Assembly (NCBI GenBank): GCA_040954595.2
Contig: CM082586.2
Coordinates: 2,728,001-2,792,000 of the forward strand
Direction: 5' to 3'
DNA from: Balanoglossus misakiensis
Taxonomy: Eukaryota > Hemichordata
DNA length: 64,000 nucleotides
The notes under the pieces were generated by a model, which worked only from the letters and a program-made list of their open reading frames with translations, was not told where the DNA came from and ran no database searches. Below, piece after piece: positions 44,501-55,064 of this stretch; the stretch's first letter is position 1; each line of letters starts with the position of its first letter. The position numbers were made by a program, and so were the translations under genes.

Positions 44501-47500
44501 GTATAGATTTCTGGATGATTTATATTCAAGGCAGCGTGGCTTTTATCTACACGGGAATTAATAAAATCAAATTTAATGCACAGAGGAGCTGTACGTCTCT
44601 GAGCTGCAGGAACTGGATTGCAGAGCAGATGGGAAGTACAGTTATGTACACAACGCTCTATACTAGTAACATCAATAGAATTTTATAGGATGTCGATGGC
44701 AAATTTTACATCTACATGCGGACATGTGTTTAGTAGCATCTAAAAGGGTCCACTATCTAGCAATGGCACTGTCTGGTTGAGGTTTGTCTGCTGGGTTTGT
44801 ATGAGAGGATGCTAACGATGCATTGCAACACAATATGAGAGAAAGATGCTTCAAGCCTCAGAGTTCACCAGTGAAATTTATTCAAAGCTTCATTGATTTT
44901 TCAACATCCTGCCAAATCAAATGCAAAACCATTAAATGTAGGGCATGAATTAGAGCCAATAGTTAAAAATCCCCTAAGAACTCGCTAAGATGCAATAAAT
45001 TGACTTTTCTGACATTGATGTACTGAAACCTTTCAGAAGTGTCACACTCTCCGTCGGGGGTGAAAAATAATTATTTATTGTGTCAATACTCATTCTGTTT
45101 TTAACAGGTAATCTTCTGTCTGAATGAAGAGCTGTGTGAAGAAGACACACGAAAGAAAGCTTTGATTGGAAACTTGATTATCTACGAGTAATCCATGAGA
45201 TTAAAATAACCTTAAAGTAGAAATGTACCTCTAAAGATATAAATTTACGAAGTCTCGTAAGACTGCTACCATAGCAATGGGCTAGTAAATGTCTCACTGT
45301 CCAGTAAAACACCATTTCAAGCGAACTGGTTTATTTCATGTCTGTACAGCCATGAAAGATACATAAAAATGTCTGTTTCACAAGAAGCATCGGGTGCATA
45401 TATATGCCCTGAACTACTTGGGCAACCTTTGCATGTTTAACTTTAAGTAAGCAAATCAAAATATATAAAGTTTAACATAGGACAAAAAACTTACTAACGT
45501 ACTGACTGTGTCCCTTTAAACCAAACACGTCATAATACAATTCAATAATTTCATGAAGAATGATTATTGTCATAACAGCACAATGAAAACAACAGCAACG
45601 TCGTTCTATATTTGTACATATATAAAACTGCCCATCGGAACTGTCTTCCACATACCCTAGGGTTTTCAATTATTGGCTTTTCCACAGATTAAAACACCAA
45701 CCTGACCATTCATTATTCTACACATGTACACCAGCATAATTGACTATTCTACATTTATAAATAGACATCAATTCTATGGGTCACAGCATGAGCTCTTCTA
45801 AAATTCTCAATATAACATTAAGCGTCATTCTAAATGCTCTTATAATTTCATATTTTACTCTTAACTCTTTATCCTATAAATAAAACTTTACTGACATGTC
45901 TGCTGGTTTGGGATAATATCATATAGTGTACGAATGATTACAAATACATAACATACAAAACAGGTAAAAGCAATGTTGCCTACAATGTAAAAATCTGCTC
46001 AAATATTCATTTTTCATTATTTATTATTATGTTTTATTTTAGTAAGATCCTTATTGTACTTCTCGGAGTTCAAATTGGGGGAATGGTTTCAACAGGCTTT
46101 TATTTACATTTCTTAATAGCCATCGGAGATATAACTTTCTTGTTTGCAATGGTGTATATGTACACTCAGGTAGCATTTAAACTATTCGCCTACAGTACTT
46201 TGACTCTAGCAACTGTGTCGTATTGGAGCCATATACTTGCAGCCGCAGGCGAGATATACACTCTATCTTAAACCACTGGTCTATGGTCAAGATTATGTTG
46301 CCCATTGAAGGCAGGAGTATTTTGAGTTGAGGATAGAAATCCAGGATTCAACGCGGGTTGGCATATGGCGCCACGATTTCACTCCGTTATGAAACATGCA
46401 TACAGAAATAACACGCAGTATTTTCCAGTCGTAACACAAACATGCCTGTATCTACCCATGCGTGCTTGCATGAACATCAAGCAACTCTGGGTAATAAAAA
46501 ACCTAACTAACCACACTGATGACGTACATGTTTGCCAACAACTAACGAACCCCTCGCATGCAATACCAGCACATGTGAACGAACACAGAATTCACAAATG
46601 TAATCAGGGGTCCATTATTTTAATCCAATCTACACAACATCATTAAGCAGAAACAGATGTTAGTCTAGTCTGGGTTGTTATTGTGTACATTTTTAATTTC
46701 AAAATGTTTCTCTTATTAATGCATCCAGACCCTCCATACATCCAGACCCCTCGTTCATACACGACTGAATTTCGTGAATAACCAGGAAAATTACATAATG
46801 TATTATGGCCAATCCTTTTGTGCATTACCATTTCAAAGTTTGATTTTGTCATCAGCTAAATATTTGGTTACGTAATTGCCATACACCCAGTCAATATGCC
46901 AATATTTGATATTCATACAATTTTTTTACAGTAACAAAATGCTTGAACATTGAAAAACCAGGGGTGCCATGTTTTCTTGCATACTATACTGTTTTAACAA
47001 TCCACAACTGTTTTACAGGGATAATAGTTTTGGCAGATATATTACAATTTGCAAGTTATTGGTGGAACAAACCACCTTGGGAGGCTTTAGAGTTTATGGG
47101 GGGTAGCCAATCTCTGAACCTTCATCTTGAAAAACAGAAATCAATCACTGTAGACCTTTTTTTATCAAACCGCGTTTCTTTATTGAGCAGTCTGGGAAGA
47201 TGTGTGCTTATGCATACTAATCAGGGAATCATGGTTAAATCAATAAAATTCTGTAACGGATTGTGTAAAGATTTTACGAGCACTCGTTTAAACTAAAGAT
47301 GACATTCTGATCTCAGGCTTTGCAGAAATGTACAAACGCCTTAGGGAGACAGCCAGCCCCCGCCTCCATGTGTCTAAAGTGGCGAAGTATTAAACCGTAT
47401 TAAGATATTAATTAATTAATGAGATCAAACAATAGGATGAGATTTTCTGCTGATTTATTGTAATTATACACCAATGGTCCCCTGTTACTGACATAAAGGG

Positions 47501-49888
47501 AATTAAATTATTACTAATATTAGTTTTATAAAGACAAAATGACACCACAACAGAAATGCAATATTTCAGAATCAATGTTCTCTGAACCAACGCTTCTAGC
47601 AATCATTAACAAGTCAGCAGGAGGTAGGTAATTGAAGAAACTTAGTTTTTAAAAATCAGATCAATACACTGCATACAAAGTGAAAATATCAGTAACTATG
47701 AAATTTGATGCCAAATATTGATGTACAATTATTTGCATGTTACTCCTGTTTGACGTCTTTTCATTAAATTCTGTATGTACATTTATATGACTTACTGTCA
47801 AAAATGAGATCAATTTCGCTCAGAAAGATTGCAACAGCATACTTAAACCTTTTGAATTCGCATGTGCAGCAGGCGTGTGCATCCAGCATATATAGCATTG
47901 CTACACTGTACATGTACATTTCACAAATGTACAAGCTTACATCACGTGTCCATTTGCGAATGGTGTGTGACCATGCACACATGCAAATCCAGGGTGTCTT
48001 AGAAATTACCATTCATGAAGCCATGCATTAACGAGCCTGCTAAATATAAAGACTTGCTTACAAGTACACGTATACATAGACTAAATGCATTGTGGTACCT
48101 ATTTGACTAATGTCCATTATGGGGTCAACGACCTCCTTTAGGTGTGTGGATGTATATAAAAGGGACAAGACCATAAATGAACATAGAATGCCATCAAATT
48201 GCTGCAAAGTTTACCAAATATTATATTATGATGAAAATACATGATTTTCCCTTATCTGGTCTAGTTTAATCAATTGACTGCAAGTCCAGGTCTCTCTAAA
48301 GTCTGCTAATGAAATTATAATGTAAATTTATGCATTTGGCCTTATTTATGCAAATTTTGGCCTTGAGACAGGTATCATGGAAACCCACATTGTCTGTACA
48401 TTCAAAGCAATGACACTACCATACTCAGTAGCCTATAGTACCAGTTTTGCCATACCCCAGGAGTTCGGCAACATTCATTAATGCAAAACACTTGCACCAC
48501 CAGATTAAAACAGCTGTCCAAATTCGCCATAAATTGTAAATTTTCATCAAATAAAGACATTTGTCACCACAGCATACCTGTGGTGTGTGTCACATGGTTT
48601 TATTATGTATGCAAATAATGCCTTTCCTGCTCTTTAGAGATAATAAGATTAATGAAAAAATCCTATTCATTTGCAAATACACATGTATAGGAGTGCTTTG
48701 AAATACATATGCATGCCTTCCCACAAACACTCTCTAAAATGGCAGAAAAAGATGTTTGAATAAGTTGGCAACAATTAACATCTGCTAAAATAGAGCAAGG
48801 TCATATCTTACATGTAAATATGGAAATACATTATAATATTTTATATATTATTTTTTTCAAAAAATCAACTGACTCTAGATATTTGGCTGGCTAGTCACTT
48901 ATTGTGGTGGCAAGTTCTCAAATATCATGAGGTGTGAAAATGTTATTGTAACCTATGTACTTGAAGTCAAAGTTCAATGCACTCGATAGACAATGGTGCA
49001 AGAACTGACTTGTTCCAGTGCTATTACTAAAGCCTGCATAGATTACTGCTGGACACTTCAACGAAAACGTACAGCAAAAAAGGTTAGACATCCTTGGTGT
49101 TTTTACCCCAGGAACATACTTCCTGATCATAAAAATTGATGATTTCCAGGCCTCAACCTTCAGAAAGATCTGACTGAACGTCACCAATGTTATGGTCAGG
49201 GAGTACTTCCCCTAAATGCAGGATATGAAATGTGACACTTTCTGGGCTATGAGTATAGATTAGTAATCTGTTAGCGCAGAACGTGTTACCATAGTACCTA
49301 TCCATTTTCCCCTGACATACACACACACACAGTGACACACACACAATTAACTGTCAGAACCACCTGTCCTTCAAGTTACTGAAGTGACAGTGATACATAA
49401 TAGTGATCATCATTCATGGGATGGTTATACTGTCAGGTCAATATCTGAAACCTGTTTATCATTACACTAGTCTAAGAAACTTGGTTGGCATTATAAGAAC
49501 ACCATCCCTGCTGGTGGGCACAACCTTACCCTCCCCCTCCCAACACCAACAATACTGCAGAGCAGTGTTTCAGATGCCCATCCAACCAAGCCCCCCTGAC
49601 TTAATTTTCTCAGATGGGACACGTCAGCAAGAACTGGCTGCCTGCTGAAATTTGATACCCAAGTTTTCTTCGACATGTGGGGGCGAAGATGATGATAGCT
49701 GATACGTTTTCTTGCGTCTGCAACGTATCTTCAATAACCCACCAGCTGAAAGAAATCAGCTGATTTTCACACATACCTGCTGGCAAATATAGGAGAATCA
49801 AAAGTCCTTGAAACAACCACCAAATTCTGAGAAGTGATGCTGATCCCGTGAAGGCAAGAGTCCGTTTGGTTACGTGCGAGTCCATCAT
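30796..49888 (-). CDS. KIAA0319L: KIAA0319-like membrane protein (MANSC, EGF, five PKD domains, TM)
   Basis: Twenty-three coding exons total 3537 nt in uninterrupted phase, giving 1178 aa (human KIAA0319L is 1049). Order: signal peptide 1-37; MANSC about 38-142; two EGF-like modules about 150-198 and 250-292; a Ser/Thr/Glu-rich stalk about 297-428; five PKD repeats about 430-906; a beta-rich and cysteine-rich juxtamembrane region about 907-1047; TM about 1050-1073; a cytoplasmic tail to 1178 with an HNSSIMISESDSDEDT block conserved in the family. It is a type I glycoprotein of the Golgi, endosome and plasma membrane. In mammals KIAA0319 and KIAA0319L are linked to neuronal migration, axon biology and dyslexia association, and KIAA0319L is the AAV entry receptor. 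Exon positions are given in the sub-entries. Whether this is orthologous to KIAA0319L alone or pro-orthologous to both paralogues is not resolved. Confidence 0.94.
33968..34051. repeat. Degenerate AGTAC short tandem repeat
   Basis: CAGTACAGTAGAGTAC-type words repeat irregularly in the short intron between two PKD exons, ending about 30 bp from the donor at 34081. Confidence 0.6.
35546..35577. repeat. (CA)16 microsatellite
   Basis: Sixteen uninterrupted CA units lie in the KIAA0319L intron between exons 35618-35750 and 35409-35473. Confidence 0.95.
36759..36847. mobile_element. Short inverted-repeat element, copy A (piggyBac-MITE-like)
   Basis: This 89-bp element has 12-bp terminal inverted repeats AACCCTTTCACC and GGTGAAAGGGTT. 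The right end is followed by AA, giving TTAA. The interior matches copy C in inverted orientation. It sits in a KIAA0319L intron. Confidence 0.8.
37509..37595. mobile_element. Short inverted-repeat element, copy B
   Basis: This 87-bp element runs from AACCCTTTCACACC to GGGGTAAAAGGGTT, preceded by TT and followed by AA so that both ends read TTAA. The interior has diverged but keeps the ACAATGGA and CCAAACCA blocks of the family. Confidence 0.75.
37741..38302 (-). other. KIAA0319L: KIAA0319L Ser/Thr/Glu-rich stalk exons
   Basis: Exons 38079-38302 and 37741-37912 encode about 130 residues dominated by S, T, E, D and P (for example TALSSEGELGSV and ETAEEEGNETD), probably an O-glycosylated stalk before the PKD array. 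Local GC is higher than in the flanking introns. Confidence 0.75.
38373..38461. mobile_element. Short inverted-repeat element, copy C (inverted relative to copy A)
   Basis: This 89-bp element has ends AACCCTTTCACC and GGTGAAAGGGTT-type sequence with TTAA at both edges. Its reverse complement aligns end to end with copy A, including the CCATAGAAAAC and GTTTGGACTGAACCATGG blocks. Confidence 0.8.
39880..39900. repeat. G21 homopolymer
   Basis: Twenty-one G in a row followed by AAGGGGG and, 25 bases on, GGGGGTAGGGGG. It could form a G-quadruplex. Its length may also reflect assembly error. Confidence 0.85.
40831..41570 (-). other. KIAA0319L: KIAA0319L EGF-like pair (exons 41403-41570 and 40831-41124)
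   Basis: Each exon carries one six-cysteine EGF-like module: CNPKIPNPC...CQCINGYERDASDTC in the first and CDQHSPC...CKCKRGYHRNPNTDAC in the second. About 50 polar residues lie between them. I do not recall such modules between MANSC and PKD in the vertebrate proteins, so they may be a lineage difference. The second exon uses a weak donor (G|GTTTAT), but phase with the next exon is kept. Confidence 0.8.
41571..43896 (-). other. KIAA0319L intron 2 with clustered TGACATCAT words
   Basis: No supported exon. The interval 42305-42450 holds five copies of the TGACATCAT type (one inverted) at roughly 25-50-bp spacing. The remainder is AT-rich with short CA runs near 43290. Confidence 0.5.
42305..42450. 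repeat. Irregular repeat of TGACATCAT motif
   Basis: ATGATGTCATCAT at 42311 and GTGACATCAT or AATGACATCAT at about 42336, 42360, 42391 and 42439, several preceded by CAAYSAA-like words. The pattern is too irregular for a simple satellite. Confidence 0.6.
43897..44211 (-). other. KIAA0319L: KIAA0319L MANSC domain exon
   Basis: A single 315-nt exon encodes the motif-at-N-terminus-with-seven-cysteines (MANSC/MANEC) domain. It has CKNYC near the start, then CIKICCQMDTC, a CYTLEC pair and EDAC, ending in the family-typical SMAFVSR strand. The domain sits directly after the signal peptide, as in KIAA0319 and KIAA0319L. Confidence 0.9.
44212..49776 (-). other. KIAA0319L intron 1, no gene seen
   Basis: This is 5.6 kb of AT-rich intron. 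A hydrophobic 80-codon frame at 46029-46271 (plus) and a 117-codon frame at 46943-47296 (plus) lack recognisable domains, splice support or homologous blocks. A short CA run at 49319-49330 is the only simple repeat of note. Confidence 0.5.
49777..49888 (-). other. KIAA0319L: KIAA0319L exon 1: start and signal peptide
   Basis: Two consecutive ATGs (49888 and 49885) open the frame. A hydrophobic core (WWLFQGLLILLYL) then runs to the donor CAG|GTATGT at 49777. The next exon begins GG, so the junction codon is GGG or GGC-like Gly, followed by LCKNYC. A 5.6-kb intron separates this exon from the MANSC exon. Confidence 0.85.
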
Positions 49889-51737
49889 GATCACTTTCTC
49901 ACTGACACGTACGTGTACACAGTCTGCTATGTATTCCTAAGGCAAAGCCACCTTGTTTATGTTCGGTCTTTAACAAGTTATCAATACTGTTGGCTGAAGG
50001 GGTTAGTTCGTCAAAACAGCAGACAACGTAACTCCATTTCCGTCAAAAGAAGGGAACCCAGTGTAAACGACGTCGTTACCAGGAAGGTTCTAAGAATAAC
50101 GCTTCTAATAGTACAAGTGTAATTCCCAACCAGGACACAGGCATCACACAGGCATGAAACCAATATGTGACGTCCTATGGAGAATCGTCGACAACTTGAC
50201 TCGAGCCGCTGGTTCCAGGCTTCCGGACCAGGTTATCTACTTTCGGGAATATCAGACCAACAAAGCTTCTTCTGGTCTCGGGTAAAAGACGTAGAACTGC
50301 TTGCACCACGGATAATCGTCGCCTTCCTTCTCGCAACAACCATGAAAACTTCTCCGTTGACAGACATACAGCAATGAAACGCACGACTAAGCTGCATTAG
50401 TAGCAACACGATTCCCACCACCAGGTCGATGCGGCAACCATTTTTATTTACAGTTGCTAAGCAACCCAAAACATGAAGTCGATTCAGATATAACGAAAAA
50501 AACATTTCAGTGATAAAAATCGGGCAACAGAGCTGAAAACCAGGGAATATTTGTTTTGGTGCAAAACGAATCAACGCTCTACGAATAAAGACAGATTGTT
50601 AGTCATCATTGGTGATCAAAGCCGACCGAGGGCGCATTACTGTGAAATTTCGAGTTTTTCGGGGGGGGGGGGGGGGGGCAAAAATGTTTCAGTATTGGTT
50701 TCCAGCCGGCAGCACATCGCCACGCCTAGTACGTCTGGTGAATGAGATTAATTTGTGTGGAATTATTCTTGGAAATCATATAAGTGTACCTTTTATCACC
50801 ATCACAGGTGTTTTGATCACAGCTGGGTTCCATGTTTAAAGGGGAAGTTGCCATGACAACCATTTTGTGTATCACATAAGTATTCAAAGGACCTACAATC
50901 TGTAAAATTGAAAGTATTGTCTTTTCTTATAATTGCACATCCACTCACAATCTCACTGAATGGCTGTCAGAAATACCTAAACACATCACTGACAATATTA
51001 TTAGTTTTTATTTTAAATGTATTTCTTTTAAAGCTGGTGTTAAAAACATAATGATCTGTTAGAAAATAACTCTATTATGAATATATTGACAGTTTTGCTG
51101 AAATGCACAAATTTGTTTCACCTCAGATGAACACCTTGAACTCTTTTCTGGTGTCAATCATTGCATTATGTCATAGGATACCAAGGTCAGAGTTCAGAGG
51201 TCAGTCAGATGATCTTTATAACTTAGAATTAGGTGTGAAACCATAGACCCTTCCTAGAGTCTATGGCTAAACATGGAATAATAAAGAGAAAATGTTTGGC
51301 ATGCACAGAAATTGTTAGAAAGGAATTTCATTAAGCTTTACAAAACTGCTTATTTGCATATGTATAATATTTGTACATTTACATACATTCACTTTGTACA
51401 AAATGTGTGGTTTTCCTCAAAACCTTTGCAAACCGTTTCAACATAGATATTTGTGTCCATAAAATATTGCATTTAATTACTAAATACAATTGATCAAATG
51501 CATTCAAAATGTATACATGTACAGTCAAAATACAAGATGTAGTTGTCGTTTGACCACATGAAAAGCAGAAAGTCAAATTTTTCATAGTTCATCATGTCTC
51601 TATAAAAACTTAAGGACTTGCGGGCAAAGTATCTGATTCCCAGCCATGCTACCCATCAATGGCCAAAGCAAAACCAGATAATTAAAATAAAATAAAAAAG
51701 TCTGATATTAAGTTGTTGATTTCGCAATGCTGCACTT
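49889..51737. other. KIAA0319L upstream region and DNAJC27 3' UTR
   Basis: The left part (to about 50700) is the KIAA0319L promoter side, with raised CpG and a G18 run at 50661-50678. The right part is the DNAJC27 3' UTR; a minus-strand AATAAA occurs at 51007-51012, implying a UTR of about 700 nt. No coding exon was recognised. Confidence 0.5.
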
Positions 51738-54073
51738 CTATCTATGTTTGAGAAGCTCTGTTCTGGCACTGACAAGGATCTTGAAGGCCTCCTCACTGCC
51801 AGGCGCCACGTTTTTATCCGGATGAAGCAACACAGCCAACTTCTTGTACGCTTTGTTCACGTCTTCCCTGTGGAGTGAAAGAGACACAAGATAAGGGGTC
51901 TCAGTGTGATAAATGTAACGTTTGTTAGGGGGTATTACCAAGTATACTCCACATGCATCAGCATGGGAACATAAAACTCAGGGGTTCCTTGAGCAAGCAA
52001 GAACTCACATGCAAAGAAAGAAATGTGATGTTGCATGGGGCTTGCCCAGTGTAACTGTAGAGGTTATGTTACACTAGAATAATAACCATGCAGCGTGTAT
52101 TCTCTATGCCACACTAAACAGATGTGATGTGACATGGATTGGTCACACCACATGTAAAATACATTAGGTGGCAATGGATCAAAGTGAATAGTGGGATTTT
52201 ATTTAATTTTTTTGTGTTGTATCCAAGAAGAATATTCAATCATTTACTGGCCTGAATAGTATTAATGTGGAGAAACGAGATCACACAACATCACCACTGG
52301 GGGCGCTGTCACCACACATGAAATGTGGATTTCACAACATTATCTTCATTTCTACTCACTTGGAAGCACCAGGCATCAAGCCAAGCCTTTCGTAATTGTC
52401 TTTGCTGTTCCTCAACCTCCGCACAGCCTCCACTTGTTCCTTGGTATAGCCCAGCATCGTGGTAATTCTCTCCACCTTGCCGCCATTCTCGAAGGCTTTC
52501 ACTACGCCATTAAACAGAGTCTGTCACAGAAAGAAAGGAACAGAACTGAATCAACTGACCTTAACCTGGCAAATTATTCTTAAACTGGATAAACTATAAA
52601 TTATTTGGTTATATTGTAATTACATACCTGAAACATGTCACCAATTCCGTCGCCATTCTGAGCTGAAGTTTCAAAATAATGGAAGCCTTTACTGTCAGCC
52701 CACAGCCTTCCTTCTGTGTCGTCTACAACCCTGCTACTTCTCCTGTCGATCTGGAAAAACAAAAACATATAACCAGTAATTTTATTGAACAGCAACATAC
52801 TAATAACCATAATGGATAAGCATAATGTTGCATGTTTGCATTTCATCTAATTACATTCTTGAGACATTTACTCACGGATTGTATTGCTGGGCAACAATTG
52901 GTAGGATGGATTTGTACATGGTTATTAAGATGCAATAGATTTATTTTGAGACCTTCAGCCAACAATGGAAAGTACAGCGAACTACTCTGTACAACTTACT
53001 TTATTTGCTTGTTTACTCTACTATTGCAATCAAGGATTCAATTAGTCTCAATCTGCACAGTAGTCGCTTTATTGTTGGATTAATTCTGTTACTCAAGAGC
53101 CCTCTTCACACAAAAGGTGAGTGTTTGTTTTCTCTTCCTTGGTATCTCGGTCACACAAACGACAATGCCCTGTTGAGTTTGCTGGACTGGAATCCAACAA
53201 ACCCTATTCAGGTTGTCAAATCATGGACTGTGAATCAAGAAACAGTTTTACTTACTTTATTGGCACATACACAGAAGACGACTTTCTCCATTTCAACTGC
53301 GTCACCAATCTCCTGTCTCATCTCCGCTAACCAACTGTCTAATGCGTCGAAGCTAGATCGGTCTGTCACATCGTACACCAATATTGCACCTTGTGTATCC
53401 TTGTAAAACTCATTGCGAACCTAAAATCATCAACAGAAAACTGACTTGTCATGTTGTTCATGAAATTCTCCAACAATCTATACACATACGGATGCAGACT
53501 TAAAATGTAATGACCCTGGCCTTGAGCCTATATCTTTACCAGAAGACCTTATACAGAGAAGATGATTATAACTTCATGACCTACCTCATAAAATATGGGA
53601 TGGCCAGCCATGTCAAAAATGTTTATTTTGACTTCCTTATCCCTGATAGGAACTCTGGATTGAAAAGAAAAAGCAGAATTATACAAAAACAACTAACGGT
53701 GGAATCTCAAGAAAGAGCCACTGAAAAGGATGGGAGGGATGAATCACCACTGAGCCAATGCACACAAGGTCATCTGCATATTTCTCTTCAACTTACTTTG
53801 TAACTCCATAGTCAATGCCAATGGTTGTTAGATACTTGCTGACAAATCTTTTTTCACAGTACCGCTTTATTACACAACTCTGTGAACGAACAAAAGAAAA
53901 GGCAGGATTAAACACAATTGCAGTTTATTATGGAGTTCCACCCACGTCATGTACATTGCACATGTATATTTCAACTTAAAAATTTGTTCTTCACTCACCT
54001 TTCCGACCTCAGCATTTCCCATGCTGATTATTTTCACTCGTATACTCCTCTTGCTTTTGTCCTTACGCTCCAT
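51738..54073 (-). CDS. DNAJC27: DnaJ homolog subfamily C member 27 (Rab-like GTPase with J domain)
   Basis: Seven exons join in phase: 53999-54073, 53797-53879, 53585-53654, 53256-53420, 52628-52750, 52360-52520 and 51738-51867 (268 aa; human 273). GTPase motifs: G1 GNAEVGKS (19-26, split by the first intron), G3 DMAGH (67-71), G4 NKID (130-133) and G5 ETSA (158-161). The usual catalytic Gln after DxxG is His, as in the vertebrate protein. A C-terminal J domain has HPD at 241-243 (VNKAYKKLAVLLHPDK). There is no prenylation cysteine motif. In mammals (RBJ) it binds MEK1/2 and influences ERK localisation. The gene is head to head with TUBE1. Confidence 0.95.
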
Positions 54074-55064
54074 ACTTTGATGTGCTTTTTATTAAAACGT
54101 ACAATGTCAAAGAAGCTAAAACGTTGAGTTTGAACTAGAGTGTTATCATATTACAGGTGCAAGTCCAGGGTCAGTTGCCATGGGTTCATGGCGGTGCTGA
54201 TATAAACATCCATCGTCCCAGAAACCCTCTGACGATCCTCCTGGAGAATTCGTGGATTTGGCTGTATCCCTGAGGCGGCCGCCGTGTCAGCGTCTACTCA
54301 GTAAATTAAATCAGCCGATTGGTGGACAAAATCACGTATATCGGAGCGCAAGATCGTATCGAGAACTTCAGAGGACCAAAACAAAGTCGATGTTGCAGAA
54401 TACGGCGCTGGTGATGATCACCAATAAGTTGGCGTACATTTAGAGTTCGATTGCGTCCAGGAATAAATGCAACAATGTAAGAGCTTGTACGATTCAACGT
54501 GAACAGAATCGGTGCCGATTCCTACCAGAAAATGCTGTAATACTTGTAAGAAAACGTTGACTGGTTCTGTGCTGGTCTTCACTGATCTTCAGACTTGGAA
54601 TTTTCGTACTGAGCGTGCGCCAGAAATCAACCTCACCGTGCAACGGTGGCTGTAATTGGCTAGAGAGTGGTAGAAACTTTGATATGTCGTTTATTTTGAT
54701 TGGTTGATAGGAAATCTATTCCACTTTTCTGAAAAGGTAGTGTAACTTACAAGGGGATCAATAAAGGTTGATATTTTGTCAAAAGAACGATATTTTTCAT
54801 CATCACATGATATATTCAAACAAAAAACAATGTTCTCATTGACTTATTCACCAGGAAAGGCTGTCTTATTTCATTTTGGTAGTTAGTCCCTCAAGAGAAC
54901 AGCGGACCAACTTTTCCCGGAAGTAGCGCCAAAGTTGAAAGTTGAAGTCATTGATGATCGCGATCCAGTTCAGGTGATCGTAAGGTGGACGATCTAGAGT
55001 GTCAAGCACAGGAATGTCCCAATAATCCAAGTTCCTGTGAAAGTACAAAGTTACAACGTCAAAT
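54074..55064. promoter_or_regulatory. Putative shared promoter region, DNAJC27 / TUBE1
   Basis: This 991-bp interval separates divergent start codons. It contains CCGGAAGTAGCGCC near 54917, an ETS-type housekeeping promoter word close to the TUBE1 start, and CpG-bearing sequence at 54180-54500. No TATA box stands out. It also overlaps an unexplained minus-strand open frame (54866-55034). Confidence 0.5.
54866..55034 (-). other. Unassigned minus-strand open frame with splice acceptor, candidate terminal exon
   Basis: After a good acceptor (TTTGTACTTTCACAG) the frame encodes about 55 residues ending in TAA. The composition is protein-like (NLDYWDIPVLDTLDRPPYDH, then LNWIAIINDFNFQLWRYFRE). No ATG lies in this frame, so it would need an upstream exon lying antisense within TUBE1. 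I could not find one in phase, recognise no family, and the interval also looks like TUBE1 promoter DNA. Confidence 0.3.

Noticed and set aside
46029-46271. Hydrophobic 80-codon plus-strand frame in KIAA0319L intron 1
   Set aside because: AT-rich DNA often encodes chance hydrophobic stretches. There is no recognised family, no splice or promoter context, and the neighbouring DNA looks like ordinary intron.
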